Source: Neoceratodus forsteri (lineage: Eukaryota > Chordata > Ceratodontiformes > Ceratodontidae). From it: 64,000 bases of DNA. The number at the start of each line of letters is the position of its first letter. Within the stretch, counting starts at the first letter, position 1. Shown here piece after piece: positions 47,840 through 57,742 of this stretch. The position numbers and the translations under genes were made by a program. The stretch is taken from positions 502,299,001 through 502,363,000 of the forward strand of contig CM057453.1 of NCBI GenBank assembly GCA_016271365.2, written 5' to 3'. Below the pieces are notes generated by a model. That model searched no databases. It was given only the letters and a program-made list of their open reading frames with translations, and was not told the DNA's origin.

Positions 47840-48012
47840 GCCAAATGGAGTGGCAGGCAAAATGAGCTTGGTACGTCCAGCAGACCTGGGTTTGATTCCC
47901 ACAATCTCCACCTGAAAACTGTGTGACCCTGAGCAAGTCACTTAACCTTTCTAGTGCTTCTGGGTTGCCCCAGAAAACAGGCACTTGTGCCTAGTGGGCC
48001 TTTTCCAGTTAC
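47840..48012 (+). mobile_element. MIR/CORE-like SINE nested in hAT
   Basis: The B-box-like GGGTTTGATTCCCAC lies near 47888. TGTGTGACCCTGAGCAAGTC near 47920 is the CORE-like block. Then comes CTTCTGGGTTGCCCC and a tail with CACTTGTGCCTAGTGGGCC. Confidence 0.7.
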
Positions 48013-49440
48013 CAAAAGAATAAGAAAAATTCAGTGTAAATCAGGGGGCAGAGTAAAGTCATTTGGGACTAAACTGGGCAGGGCTGAAGCCACAGGATTA
48101 AAGAAGTGGACCAGCAGTGCATAGGTAGCATGCAACACTGCCACCTGGATAACCACTGTTGACATTTGAGCTCTGGCAATTTCACTTTGAGGTCAGCTGG
48201 GGATGGTGCATCATGAAAAAGAGGCACCCAGTTCTTGGGAGGGAATGTGCAAACTGACTTGCATTCAGCCCCCCCCCTCCCCCACTAGCCAGCAATGGAT
48301 GAAGAAGGGGACACGCCAAGGCATCCACAGCATTTGAGTTCGGAATGAGGAAACCAATAAAGAGTATAACTATCAAAAAAACATAAAAAAAAAAAAAAAA
48401 GAAAAAGAAAACCAGGTGCTCTGATTTTATTGTAGCACTTAATGCAGCAGTGCAACAAAAATGTTCTTCAAAAAAGCTAGTTTCAGCTACAGTTAAGAAA
48501 AGTATTAGTATTCCTGTCAAATGTACTTGTCTCAGTACCTCCTTTGCTGTGCACTCCTTTTTTTTTTCTTTTTCAGTCCTAACCGTTTCCACCTCTGCAA
48601 TGTTATTACTATGCAAAATGTGGCAGCCATCTTTTTTTGTTTGTTTGCTTTTTGAGACAAAATTAAATTAAAACTTTTATAAAATATTCAAATGTTGGTC
48701 AAATTAGAAAAGTGTGAGACCCAATAAAATTGGAAAATGCCTGGAATCTAGTATGGTGGAAAAAAGATAGGGTCAAATTTTTTGCCCAGTTTCATTGCAC
48801 TGCTGCTTTAATACCACAAGTGTCTGTCGGCAAGAATGTCCAGCCTCCCCACAGCAACGCATGGTCACCGACATCCTCGACACCACCAGGTCCCAACCCC
48901 GACCGGGATCACACTGACACCTGTTTAGTGTTCATGCAGGGGCTGAGCCCCCGCACACTCCAGACCTATAGATTCCAACTCGGGGCAGATGTCTGGGGAG
49001 ACTGAGTTGAACGACGATCATTGCTCCTGCAACCCTGTCGATACTGTGGGTGTCAATGGGTTGGTGTTGCCATAATGGTGTCGCTGTTACAACGGTATAC
49101 AGTGTGTCTGAAACTTGCAACCTGATTGGCTAAAAAAGCCGGGTGCTGATCTCCATCATAAAACAATGGCTAATAATGAAGCATTCTAACTGACTAAAAT
49201 GCATTCTAAAATGATATTTTAATGGCTAGAAACTGTCATGTTCAATAATTCCATTTAGAGTTTTGCTTTAAACTATTTATTTATTAAGTTGTTTTATCGG
49301 GAATGTGCATTGGTCCTATGGGACCATTTTTGGACACAATCCGAGCCACAAAGACGCCAGCAAACTAGAAGCAATAGAATCACAATGCAGAGCAGCCATG
49401 AAGATTTAAGTAGTCAAAGTACAAGATATTTATTTGAATC
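48013..49440. other. hAT interior, no gene recognised
   Basis: A long A-run (48387-48402) and T-rich segments occur. The open frames found are low-complexity. No transposase motif was seen in either direction. Confidence 0.4.
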
Positions 49441-49444
49441 TTCT

Positions 49445-49645
49445 GGTAACCAGGTAAGACCCAGTAGGCACAAGTGCCTGTTTTCAGTGGCAACCCAGAA
49501 GCACTGGGGTGGTTAAGCAACTTACTCAGAGTTGCACATTATACAAGTGGAGATTGTGGGAATCAAACTCATGTCTCCTGGATGGAGCAAGCTCATACAC
49601 AGCTCATTACTCTAACCTCTAGGCTATACTGCTAACTTTATATAA
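49445..49645 (-). mobile_element. MIR/CORE-like SINE nested in hAT, minus strand
   Basis: The minus strand starts GCAGTATAGCCTAGAGGTTA (A-box), then GAGTTTGATTCCCAC (B-box), a degenerate TGTGCAACTCTGAGTAAGTT block, and GGGTTGCCACTGAAAACAGG. Confidence 0.7.
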
Positions 49646-50159
49646 TGTATGTAGTCAGGTTACCTAATCAGCAAGTGGTGACAGCAGAAGGACATATCAC
49701 AACAGCATTAATTAAAAGAATAAAATAAAAATATTTCAGTTTAATACTACTGTTTAGGCACCCTAGGGAATAGGTTACCATTGCTGATGTAATCCTCAGG
49801 GCCAAGGTGCTTAGCTGCATGATGCATCTAAAGCTGTGCCTTGTGATCCCCTAGGGGTAGAATGACTTACGGTAACCTCACCTCAGGCTGTAATTAATTC
49901 TTAAGTCATTGCCTTGAAAACTAGGTATTGTCCTAAACACCATTCATGAAACTTAAAAACAATATATAAAGTACAGCAAACAAAAAATAAGGAAGCACAT
50001 GAGAAGAAACATTGGAAGATAAAAAGTACTCTAAATCAAGGCATACTGAGCTACCAAAAAACATTCTGTTATCATTAGCAGGCCTGTTTTGGTTTTTTTC
50101 ATGTACAGTTTTAGCAGTAGGTTTGCTACCTGAACTTACTGTACTACACTGACCTTTTT

Positions 50160-50560
50160 AATCGAGGAACGGAAGGAAGCAATCGAGCAGGCAGCCAGAA
50201 ATTTCACACAAAGTCACCGATCGACCACCGGGCGGGCTTGGCTCTCTTACTGCCGACAGACTGATAGCGAGTCTGTGAGTGTCTGCGTGCGAGGTCAGAA
50301 CTGAAAATGTTTGCCGTGGCCGCCGCTCAACCGAAGGACTCGGAGGATCATGGAGGAACCAATTTGCAGCGCAAGCTACTTTTTCGCGCCTCCGACGTAC
50401 AGACACTTGTCTTGATTGGTGGTAACTGCCAGGCAGCAACCAATCACAGCACCTGTTGTGACTGTCTCACTCTCTCTATTTTACAGGCGCTCAGCCCCGA
50501 AGCAAGTCAACTCGGTGACTGTGAAGAGAGTCAGACCAGCCAGCTTGCATAGCGACTCTC
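50160..50560 (-). promoter_or_regulatory. GC-rich end of hAT, possible promoter or 5' UTR
   Basis: This is the only CpG-rich stretch nearby. It contains two inverted CCAAT motifs (GATTGGTGG near 50415 and CAACCAATCAC near 50438). It lies just inside the right terminus, where a minus-strand transposase gene would start. Activity is inference. Confidence 0.3.
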
Positions 50561-50689
50561 TTCACAATCATCATTTTTTGATAGCCCTCACAACAATTTG
50601 GGGGGGGCACATGCCCCCTCGAGCCCTATGGGCATGACGCCCCTGGCCCGGAGTTAGGATCCATTTAGTATTATGTTTTATTACCAGTA

Positions 50690-52070
50690 TATCCCTCTCC
50701 CTAGTGTAAAGGGGCGCCTCCACCCCTGAATACCAGTGCTGCACATTGTACACCTGCTGTCTGCTGGCATCCCTTCCCCAGATCATCCATTCAATATATT
50801 GTACACTGCTGCTTACTGTATAGCAACACCCCCCACCCGTATTGTACACTTCACCCTAGTATCTGTTGTCCCCAACCTCGATCGTCCATCCTGTGACCGT
50901 GAGATGTTTCCCCACGTCTATTTGCACCCCATTCCATATATTGTATACCTTCCATGTTATGTAGTAACCCCCTCCCAACCTCAGATCAACTGTGCTGTAT
51001 ATTGTATACATCTTTCTGGGGTCCAGTGGCAACCTCTTACTCAAACACGCATGCCGTATATTGTCCACCTCACCATGGTGTTTAGTACCACCCACACCAT
51101 GATCATAACTTCTGTATATTGTACACCTCCCCCCGGTGTTCAACAGCACACTCAAACCACAATCTCCTGTCCTATGATGGTAAGACAACTCCCTGGTGTG
51201 TAGTGGCACTTCCATCCACATCATCCAGCCTGTGTACCATACAATATCCATTATGCGCAGTGAAACCCCACCCCCACCATCTGAATTCTCATTGTCAAAT
51301 TGAATGGCAAACACTGGTTGTCCAGTGTCACCTCCTCGACCCGCCTGTACCAAGACCACTAGCCATCCAACCACCTATCTAACAGAGAAGCCTGTGGATG
51401 TGCATTACCGATACTGCAACAATCATAGCTCTTTTCTCACTGTTTCTGCTGGCCATCATATCAGCAGACACTGACCGCGTGTACAGTAGACTGTATACTG
51501 CATATGCACTCACTGTCAGCTGTTACAGCATTCATAGTACAGCTGTGATGTGACATTGGGAGGCAATGCATGTTCCAAGACCTTGTTGGTGTTGGCGTGT
51601 TCGGACAGGTTGTGTTCTGTATGTTTATGGGGAGAGATGTGTTAGTGGAGTACCATTGATCCATAGTCCAGTTGTCGGTGGGGCTACTGTACTACCAATG
51701 TTCACCAGACCATTTTTTGATGGCCATTTGTGTGTGTAGGAGGGTCAGGGGCACCACAGCACAACAGGGAGATAATATGGTACCCAGGCTGGTTGATTGT
51801 GGGTGTGAGGTGCCACTAGATGCCGGGGAGAGGTGTACAATATATGGAATGTGTGATCATGGGATATGTGGTATCAATAGACTCCAGGGTTACATTACAC
51901 AATACAACACATGTAGATTGGGCTGGGGGTGTCACTAGACACAGGGAGAAGTATATGATATAAGGGACCGGTGATCATTGTTGTGTTTTGGACCAGTAGA
52001 CAACAGTGAAAGAAGTACAATATACAGAATGGGTGATTGGTGGTAATGCTACGTACCATGGATGATGTCT
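50690..52070. mobile_element. Foldback-like array of ~60-bp monomers in opposite orientations
   Basis: From 50690 to 51370 degenerate plus monomers recur with a landmark TATATTGTACACC, spaced about 60 bp (51000, 51058, 51117 and others), followed by 'GGTGT-TAGTGGCA-pyrimidines'. From 51640 to 52070 the reverse complement appears (GTGCCACTAGATGCC, GTGTACAATATATGG). About 270 bases of non-repeat DNA lie between. The monomers resemble those of 25117-25472. Confidence 0.6.
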
Positions 52071-52074
52071 CAGG

Positions 52075-52779
52075 GTTCCACAGGTTGGGCGCCAAAAGCC
52101 CACTTCAGTTATGATCCTCCAAAGAGTTAATTAATGATTCCTATCAGGAACTTTTCAGTACTTATGATCCAGCCAATTTAGTTTTAAATACTGAAGAAGC
52201 AACCTTTTATACATGCCAAAGTTACAATGGAAATCTGTATTAATACCCAAACAATCTATTCCCAAAGTATGAGTACCATGAGGACTAACAATTATGAGAA
52301 ACATTTCCTCATCCATGATAATTCACAAACCCCATGCCTGACTCTGCACCGGTTGCTGCAAGTCCTGTACAGGTTGAGGACATGAAACATACTCCTTGTG
52401 CACACCAAATAGTACATACTTCAGCAGCTGCATAGTAAAAGGCAAAAATACAGCTTTACCAACTTTCATGCATTAGGGGTGGATATCATAAACTAGGAGT
52501 AAGCAACATCAAAGGTCATGGCACAGATTGACAACAGAGCTCTGCAGTCTGATGGCAATCTGCACTATACAGCTTCTTACCAACTTCCCACCCCTCTACA
52601 ACAGTCGGATTATGACTCTCTATGGTGTTCAGCTGTAGACAGTGATTATCCAACTGTATGCCTAGTTTAAGCAAAGAGTATCCCCGTGTGTTAGACAGAC
52701 CCTGTGAGTACAGGATGCAGCATTCCACCATAGGCTGCTGTGTGCTCTTTAAGCTAACTTAATATTTATAACATCAAGC
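52075..52779. other. No recognisable gene
   Basis: AT-rich unique-looking stretch with short open frames only. Confidence 0.4.
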
Positions 52780-52941
52780 ATAATGTATGGTCTTTTGTTA
52801 ATAACCACTATGTAAACACTTCAAGAGGTTGCCATTACATCATTGTAAAACCGTGATAGCTTAGCTCTCAAGTTTTTACAATGACACGGCAACCTAGTAA
52901 AGTGTTTACACAGTGGTTATTAACAAAAGACCATAGATTAT
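52780..52941. mobile_element. Hairpin MITE-like element
   Basis: TATGGTCTTTTGTTAATAAC at 52786 is matched by GTTATTAACAAAAGACCATA ending at 52935. Pairing continues through TGTAAACACTT/AAGTGTTTACA and GGTTGCC/GGCAACC to TTGTAAAA/TTTTACAA. About 65-bp arms surround a ~22-base loop. No coding capacity. Confidence 0.8.
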
Positions 52942-52944
52942 ATT

Positions 52945-53885
52945 TTATACTGAATAATAAGATCTCCCCATACATTATAGAAAAGGCAACCGACTTCTTG
53001 CAAGACCATCATGGCTACCCATGGGGGCTGTTAGCATTTCTCCTTGGTTCCCATTTTATCTAGAGTGCCAAGGTGGTCACGCAAAATATACTTGCCTGAG
53101 GTACCACAGTCTCAACCCCATAATTTGCATAGTCCATGTAACATCCACTTCACTTACAGAAATGAAATCAGCCTGCTATGACAATTGTGGGGGGGGAGGC
53201 AGAGCATATTGTGGTGTATGAAAAAGTGATAGGCCACAGGAAGGGAGGAAGGAGCCAAGGCACAGCAGTACAGAGGGGACTAATAGCTTTGTGGTACTGT
53301 CAGCATATGTTGAGGTGGAGGTAGTACAAGATCTCCATGGGGGGCAGGATTGGGAACGGGTAGGAAAGGTCCATGGTGTAGCAGTATGCAGAAGAAAGAG
53401 GGCAGCGGTAAGGAGAAGGGAGAAAAGTTTGAAAGGTTGTTGGTAGATGGTACGGTGAAAGAATGAATGGCCACTGGGGGTTGGGTGTTAGAGAGTGATT
53501 TATCAGAAGTGGGGACGGTGGAATTGAGTGTAAAGTAAGGAAGGGGAGTATAGTGTGAGAGCCTTGGGAGTGGTGGGCGGCAGGTAGGGTGAAGTGGAAT
53601 AGGATGGCACCATGGGAAAGGAGGGAGAGTCAAAGGAGCAGGGCATGGTGGACAACTGTAGCAGGTACAAGGGCAAAGGAATTAGGGTGAAGGATGGGAC
53701 AAGAACATGCAGTTGTACTAAAAATGGGTGATTTAAGTAATATACCACTACAGGGTGTGGGTGATGTTAGGGTTTACCCACGCCTGGTTTGGTTAGGTCA
53801 CAAGGTCGCATCACCTACACTTTGGAATGGAGTATTGTGTTCATACAATGGCCCTCTTTATTGTTGTGACATAAATATAGGATAA
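52945..53885. other. No recognisable gene
   Basis: The stretch is purine-rich from 53225 to 53700. A 117-codon minus frame here is Pro/Ser/Leu-rich antisense of that bias, and I do not consider it a gene. Confidence 0.4.
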
Positions 53886-53887
53886 AG

Positions 53888-54038
53888 TATGGGGTGCAGT
53901 GTGTTACAAGAATTTAACACACACACCCGAGTTGTTGGAAGGCACATAAACCCCGGGGGTGAAGCCCGAGGGGTTTATGCTAGCCATCCAGTAACAAGGG
54001 TGTGTGTTAAATTTGAGTAAAACACACTGCACCCCATA
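53888..54038. mobile_element. Hairpin MITE-like element
   Basis: TATGGGGTGCAGTGTGTT at 53888 pairs with AACACACTGCACCCCATA ending at 54038. Inner pairs are TTTAACACACACACCC with GGGTGTGTGTTAAA, and CATAAACCCC with GGGGTTTATG. The arms are about 65 bp. The loop carries GGGGGTGAAGCCCG. Confidence 0.8.
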
Positions 54039-54039
54039 T

Positions 54040-54525
54040 TTTATTTTATATAATTGAAGGGGTTGCATTTTTTCCATTGAGAGATAAGAAAATGAATGAA
54101 ACACACAATCTTACCTTGTCTCATGGATTTTCTTCATTTGGTAAAATGTGAGTTTGTAACGAGTGAAAAACAGTAAAGTAACCATAAGAAGTTTTTAAAA
54201 CTGTTGCAGTGGGAATTTAGCTAACTTTAACAGCAAAGAGAAACAAAAAAAAAACGTCTGTTTCAATCTTCCGGTTGCTTTTTTTAGGTTGCTACGGGCG
54301 TTGCTAGGTATTGCTTAGCAGTGGAGTCTTGTAACCTACAGATGGAGGGGAAAAGGTGATAGAAAAGTTGGGAGAAAGCTTCATTTTTATTTTATTTTTT
54401 TTTGAGGTAGTACGAGTAAAGAGAAAATATTTTGTCGTTTCACAGTGGCTCAGGAGGTGAGTGTTTATGGCTGACTGAATTCATGAGGGACACTGTTTGT
54501 GACAGTCTCGAGCTGCATTGCGTCT
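54040..54525. other. No recognisable gene
   Basis: AT-rich DNA with no features I can support. Confidence 0.4.
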
Positions 54526-54625
54526 CAAGCATTTTCCAATTGAAAAAAGGGGCGTGAATGCTGTAACACCTACTCAGGTGTTACAGTGTTTAATACACGT
54601 TTTTTTCAATAGGAAAAAACGGAAC
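54526..54625. repeat. Hairpin
   Basis: A perfect core CTGTAACACCT-ACTC-AGGTGTTACAG lies at 54561-54586. It is extended imperfectly by CCAATTGAAAAAAGG on the left and TTTTTTCAATAGG on the right. It could be a further small foldback element. Confidence 0.6.
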
Positions 54626-54679
54626 CTATTAAGTATAAAATAATGAAAAAGAATGTTTTTTTCATTTTTGATTATTTTT

Positions 54680-55080
54680 ATTTAATTGATTATGAATAGC
54701 ACAGAGAGGGGAAGGCGGAGGCATCATGTACTGATGCATGTGGGTACAAATGACTTGACGTGGGCAACTGAAGTACTACGGGACAGGTTCAGGAAGCTGG
54801 GTAAGCTGTGTGAGGAGATGGATGTATCAGTGGCATTCTTCAAAGTACTGCCAGTACCTCGCGCTACCACTGTGAGGAAAAGGATAGGTGATTTCAATAA
54901 CTGCCTTGGCGAATGGTGTTGGTGTAATCTGTATGAGTTTGTGTGAGAATGGGGAAGGATCAAGTACAGTAATGATCTGTACACACTGGACAGGTTACAG
55001 TTCAGCGAGGAGGGGAAGGTATTGTTAACACAAAGGACAGGAGACTACATAGCCACAAAGGTGGACTTAATAAAGAAGGG
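54680..55080 (+). pseudogene. CR1 copy B, ORF1 SGNH-esterase fragment
   Basis: The frame from about 54686 gives H-V-L-M-H-V-G-T-N-D-L (54722-54756), the SGNH block-III motif with an intact G-T-N-D. Then come F-F-K-V-L-P-V-P-R near 54835, an F-N-N-C-L-G-E-W segment near 54893, and a late D-R-L-Q-F-S-E-E-G-K near 54990 where the catalytic Asp-His block would lie; the His reads Gln. Block I is missing because the copy begins at about 54680. It continues into copy B's ORF2. Confidence 0.65.
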
Positions 55081-56539
55081 GTGTTGGGGGGGGCAAGAGT
55101 AATGATTTTAGGCTGGGAGACCGTAGAGGGGTGCTGGAAGAGCTAACCCCTGAGTGAACGGAGAAGACAGAGAGAGGTATGGATAAAGGGAAGGGATAGG
55201 GATGGGAAGGATCTGTGTATGGAAGCTAAGGGAATATGCTGGAGGGTGGTATCACAGAATGCGATAAGCCTAGGAAAAAAATCAGCAGGGCAGCAGGCTA
55301 TCACGGCAGTGTGGGGGGGAATTGCGTCCATCACAGAAACGTGGTGCACCTATGAACGGGATTTGGATATGACGATCACAGGATACATGTTAACCAGAAA
55401 GGACAGGACGATGGGGAAAGAGGGGGATTGCAGTCTACGTAAGGGAGAGGATTAGGTGTATAAGGGATGAAGTGGTGGATGGTTGGATGAATGGCATCTC
55501 AGTGCAGCTTCAGGATGGAAAAAGTTGGACACTGAGGATGGGTGTAGTGTGATGACCATCAGCCCCTATTGGAGATTGGGACAGAGAAGTAGCAGAACGA
55601 ATCAGGATGATATGCAGGAAGGGGAACACACCTGTAAGAGAGTTGAGAGTGGAGGACCCACTAGCTTTGAGTGATCACTTCTCAGTGTGGTTCACCCTCA
55701 ACATGGGGATGGAAATATGACATACGAAGACCATGGTGTTGGACTTTAGGGGAGCAGACTTTAACAGTATGGGGCAATTTTGGTAGACCATCTAGAGAGG
55801 ATAGAGTCACAGATGGATGCAGGTAAAAAATGGAAGATTATCAAAAAAGGTATGGCAGAGTGTCCTGAGACATGTGCGCAGAAACAGAGTAAGAAGGAAA
55901 GGGCAAAGAAACACAGCTGGATGACTAAGGAGGTCATGACCGGGGTAGGGTCCTACATTTTGTCATTTCTGCAGTTCAGGAAATCAGGGAGTGGGGTAGA
56001 CAAGTATGTGTACATGAAGAAGTACAGATAGGTGACCCTACTTGTCAGAGCACAGGGCATTAAAGATGGACAAAAGGACTTCTTCATATACATACGGGAC
56101 AGAAGGATTTCCAAGGACCAAATTGTGAGGATTACGAAGGATGTGGTGTTGGTGGACAAAGGGACGGATCAGGCAGAGGCACTTCATGACTTCTTCTGTT
56201 CATTTTTCACAGAAGAGAAAGGGGGCTGATACTGAAAGGGAGGAGGGGAGTGGGTATGGGGAGGGGATGACAGATGTATGTATTACGAAGTGGAGGTTAC
56301 TTGAAGGTTTGAGGGAAATGAAGGTAGACAAGGCATACAGACCAGATGACATTCACCCTATGATGCAGAGAGAAGTAGCAGAGGGTCCTGGTGTGGCCAG
56401 TGGCTGACCTGTTCAATACCTCACCTGAACAGGATGCTTACCAGAAGAGCGGAGCATGGCTAATGCAGTGCCCATCCACAAAAGTGGACAAGTGAGCCTC
56501 ACATCTGTTGTAGGAAAGCCCATAGAGACATAGAACCCG

Positions 56540-57170
56540 ACTCCTGGCAAACAGGGCAAAGGCCCTCTCTGCTTTTGCCCAATCATTTCAGGTCGGGCAA
56601 TTATGCCCTGCCCGGACTTCCTGCACCTGTTGGGTTACATGGAGGCCTGCACCAGCTTGGGCCATTGGGCCCACTGGAGGCTGTGCTCTCTGCAGTGGGA
56701 GCTGTCCAGCCAGTGGTCTCAGCACAGGCGTCACTTTGCCCAGCTTGTCAGTGTGACCCAGCAGATGTGGAACCCTCTCCAGTGGTGGTTATACCTGGAA
56801 CATCTGCAGGAAGGGATCCCATTTGTCCTCCCAGAGCCGATGGTCATCCTGATGACTGATGCCTCCCTCATGGCCTGGGGGTGCTCACCTGGGGAAACAG
56901 ATTCCACAGTCTCTGGTCCCCTAAGTAGTCTCAACGTCACATCAGTCTACTGGAGCTCTGAGCAGTTCGGCTGGTGATGACTTCCTTTGCTCCTCACATT
57001 CAAGGTCAGGTGGTTTAGGTCCAGACGGACACCACCACGACTATGTACTACCTCAACAAACAGGGCTAGACGCATTCCCTGCCGCTGTGCAAGGAAGCTC
57101 TCCATGTGTGAACCTTTGTGTGCAGCCTAGTGGCCAGTTCTAGCCATCCATGTGGCAGGGGCCTCTAGGA
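56540..57170 (+). pseudogene. DIRS-type retroelement RNase H fragment
   Basis: The frame at 56603-56977 reads L-L-G-Y-M-E-A-C near 56622, W-W-L-Y-L-E-H-L-Q-E-G-I-P-F near 56780, and L-M-T-D-A-S-L-M-A-W-G-C at 56851-56886. This is the DIRS RT/RNase H junction with its TDAS-GWG motif. A second frame past 57000 continues V-Q-T-D-T-T-T-T-M-Y-Y-L-N-K-Q-G, matching the DIRS T-D-N-T-T motif. The tyrosine recombinase and RT catalytic regions are absent. It is a ~600-bp relic inside CR1 copy B. Confidence 0.75.
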
Positions 57171-57172
57171 GG

Positions 57173-57361
57173 CAGTATAGCACAATGGTTTAAGACTCTG
57201 AGCTGCAAACCTGCAGACCTGGGTTTGAATCCCACAGCCCCCACTTGCATACTGTGTGACCCTGAGCAAGTCGCTTAACTTCCTTGTGCTCCCAGGTCAC
57301 ACCTGTAAACAAGCTTTCAGCTTAGTGTGTCTCTCCTGGTAAAAATAAATAAATAAATAAA
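57173..57361 (+). mobile_element. MIR/CORE-like tRNA-derived SINE (best copy)
   Basis: The A-box region GTATAGCACAATGGTTTAAG begins near 57175. The B-box GGGTTTGAATCCCAC lies near 57222. The CORE-like TGTGTGACCCTGAGCAAGTC is followed by GCTTAACTTCCTTGTGCTCC. The tail GTGTGTCTCTCCTGGTAAAA plus (AAAT)n copies the 3' end of the L2-like LINE at 45745-45778. Confidence 0.8.
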
Positions 57362-57742
57362 AGAGAGGCTTGGGACCTTTTTGGAGGTCAGTGGTCTTCA
57401 GGATAGTCCATAGCACATGTTTCTCTCAGGTAGATCATGTAACACCAACCTATTTGAGTAGTACGACTGGATGATGAGAGAAGTGGGCAAGGGCCATGCA
57501 GTGGATGTCAGTTATTTGTAGTTTAGCAATGACTTTTATTACGTGTCACATGTGAGACTGAGTGGGAAGCTGTAATTCATGTGGAATATAATCCTTCTTA
57601 AGGCCTTATTGCTTAAATGAAAACACATTCCGTGCTTTAACTTTGTGTTTTATAAATTGAAAAATCAATGCAATCATCGCTTTCGGATGTCAGTTAGGAG
57701 TACTATACTTTGACAACCGTTTACAATTCTCTTATAGAAAAC

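Larger units (their letters stand above)
47136..50645. mobile_element. hAT-type DNA transposon, non-autonomous or decayed
   Basis: CAGGGGCGTCATGC at 47136-47149 is matched by its exact reverse complement at 50632-50645. CAGGGGCG termini are typical of hAT (Tip100/Zaphod-like) ends. The flanking 8-mers GCCCGAAA (47128-47135) and GCCCGGAG (50646-50653) agree at 6 of 8, as expected for an old 8-bp duplication. Both subterminal regions contain G-runs next to CATGCCCCC-like blocks. No transposase reading was found. Two SINEs are nested inside. The right end holds a GC-rich region that could have been the 5' end of a minus-strand gene. Confidence 0.7.
55215..57590 (+). pseudogene. CR1 copy B, ORF2, interrupted by DIRS and SINE DNA
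   Basis: A degenerate endonuclease reads A-S-I-T-E-T-W near 55325. The pre-RT region reads W-K-I-I-K-K-G-M and K-H-S-W-M-T-K-E-V near 55830-55935. A stretch with I-R-D-R-R-I-S-K-D-Q near 56090 is followed by C-S-F-F-T-E-E-K-G near 56200 and D-D-I-H-P-M-M near 56345. At about 56530 the reading stops after S-L-T-S-V-V-G-K. It resumes at about 57425 with G-R-S-C-N-T-N-L-F-E and G-H-A-V-D-V-S-Y, as in copy C, so about 0.9 kb of foreign DNA lies between. It is lost after 57590. Many stops are present. Confidence 0.7.

Noticed and set aside
50160..50560. CpG-rich region as a host gene promoter
   Set aside because: It lies just inside the hAT terminus and belongs more simply to the transposon; no downstream coding exon was found in either direction.
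57220..57240. tRNA-like B-box
   Set aside because: Part of the SINE: CORE-like block and LINE tail follow, and no full tRNA cloverleaf is present.
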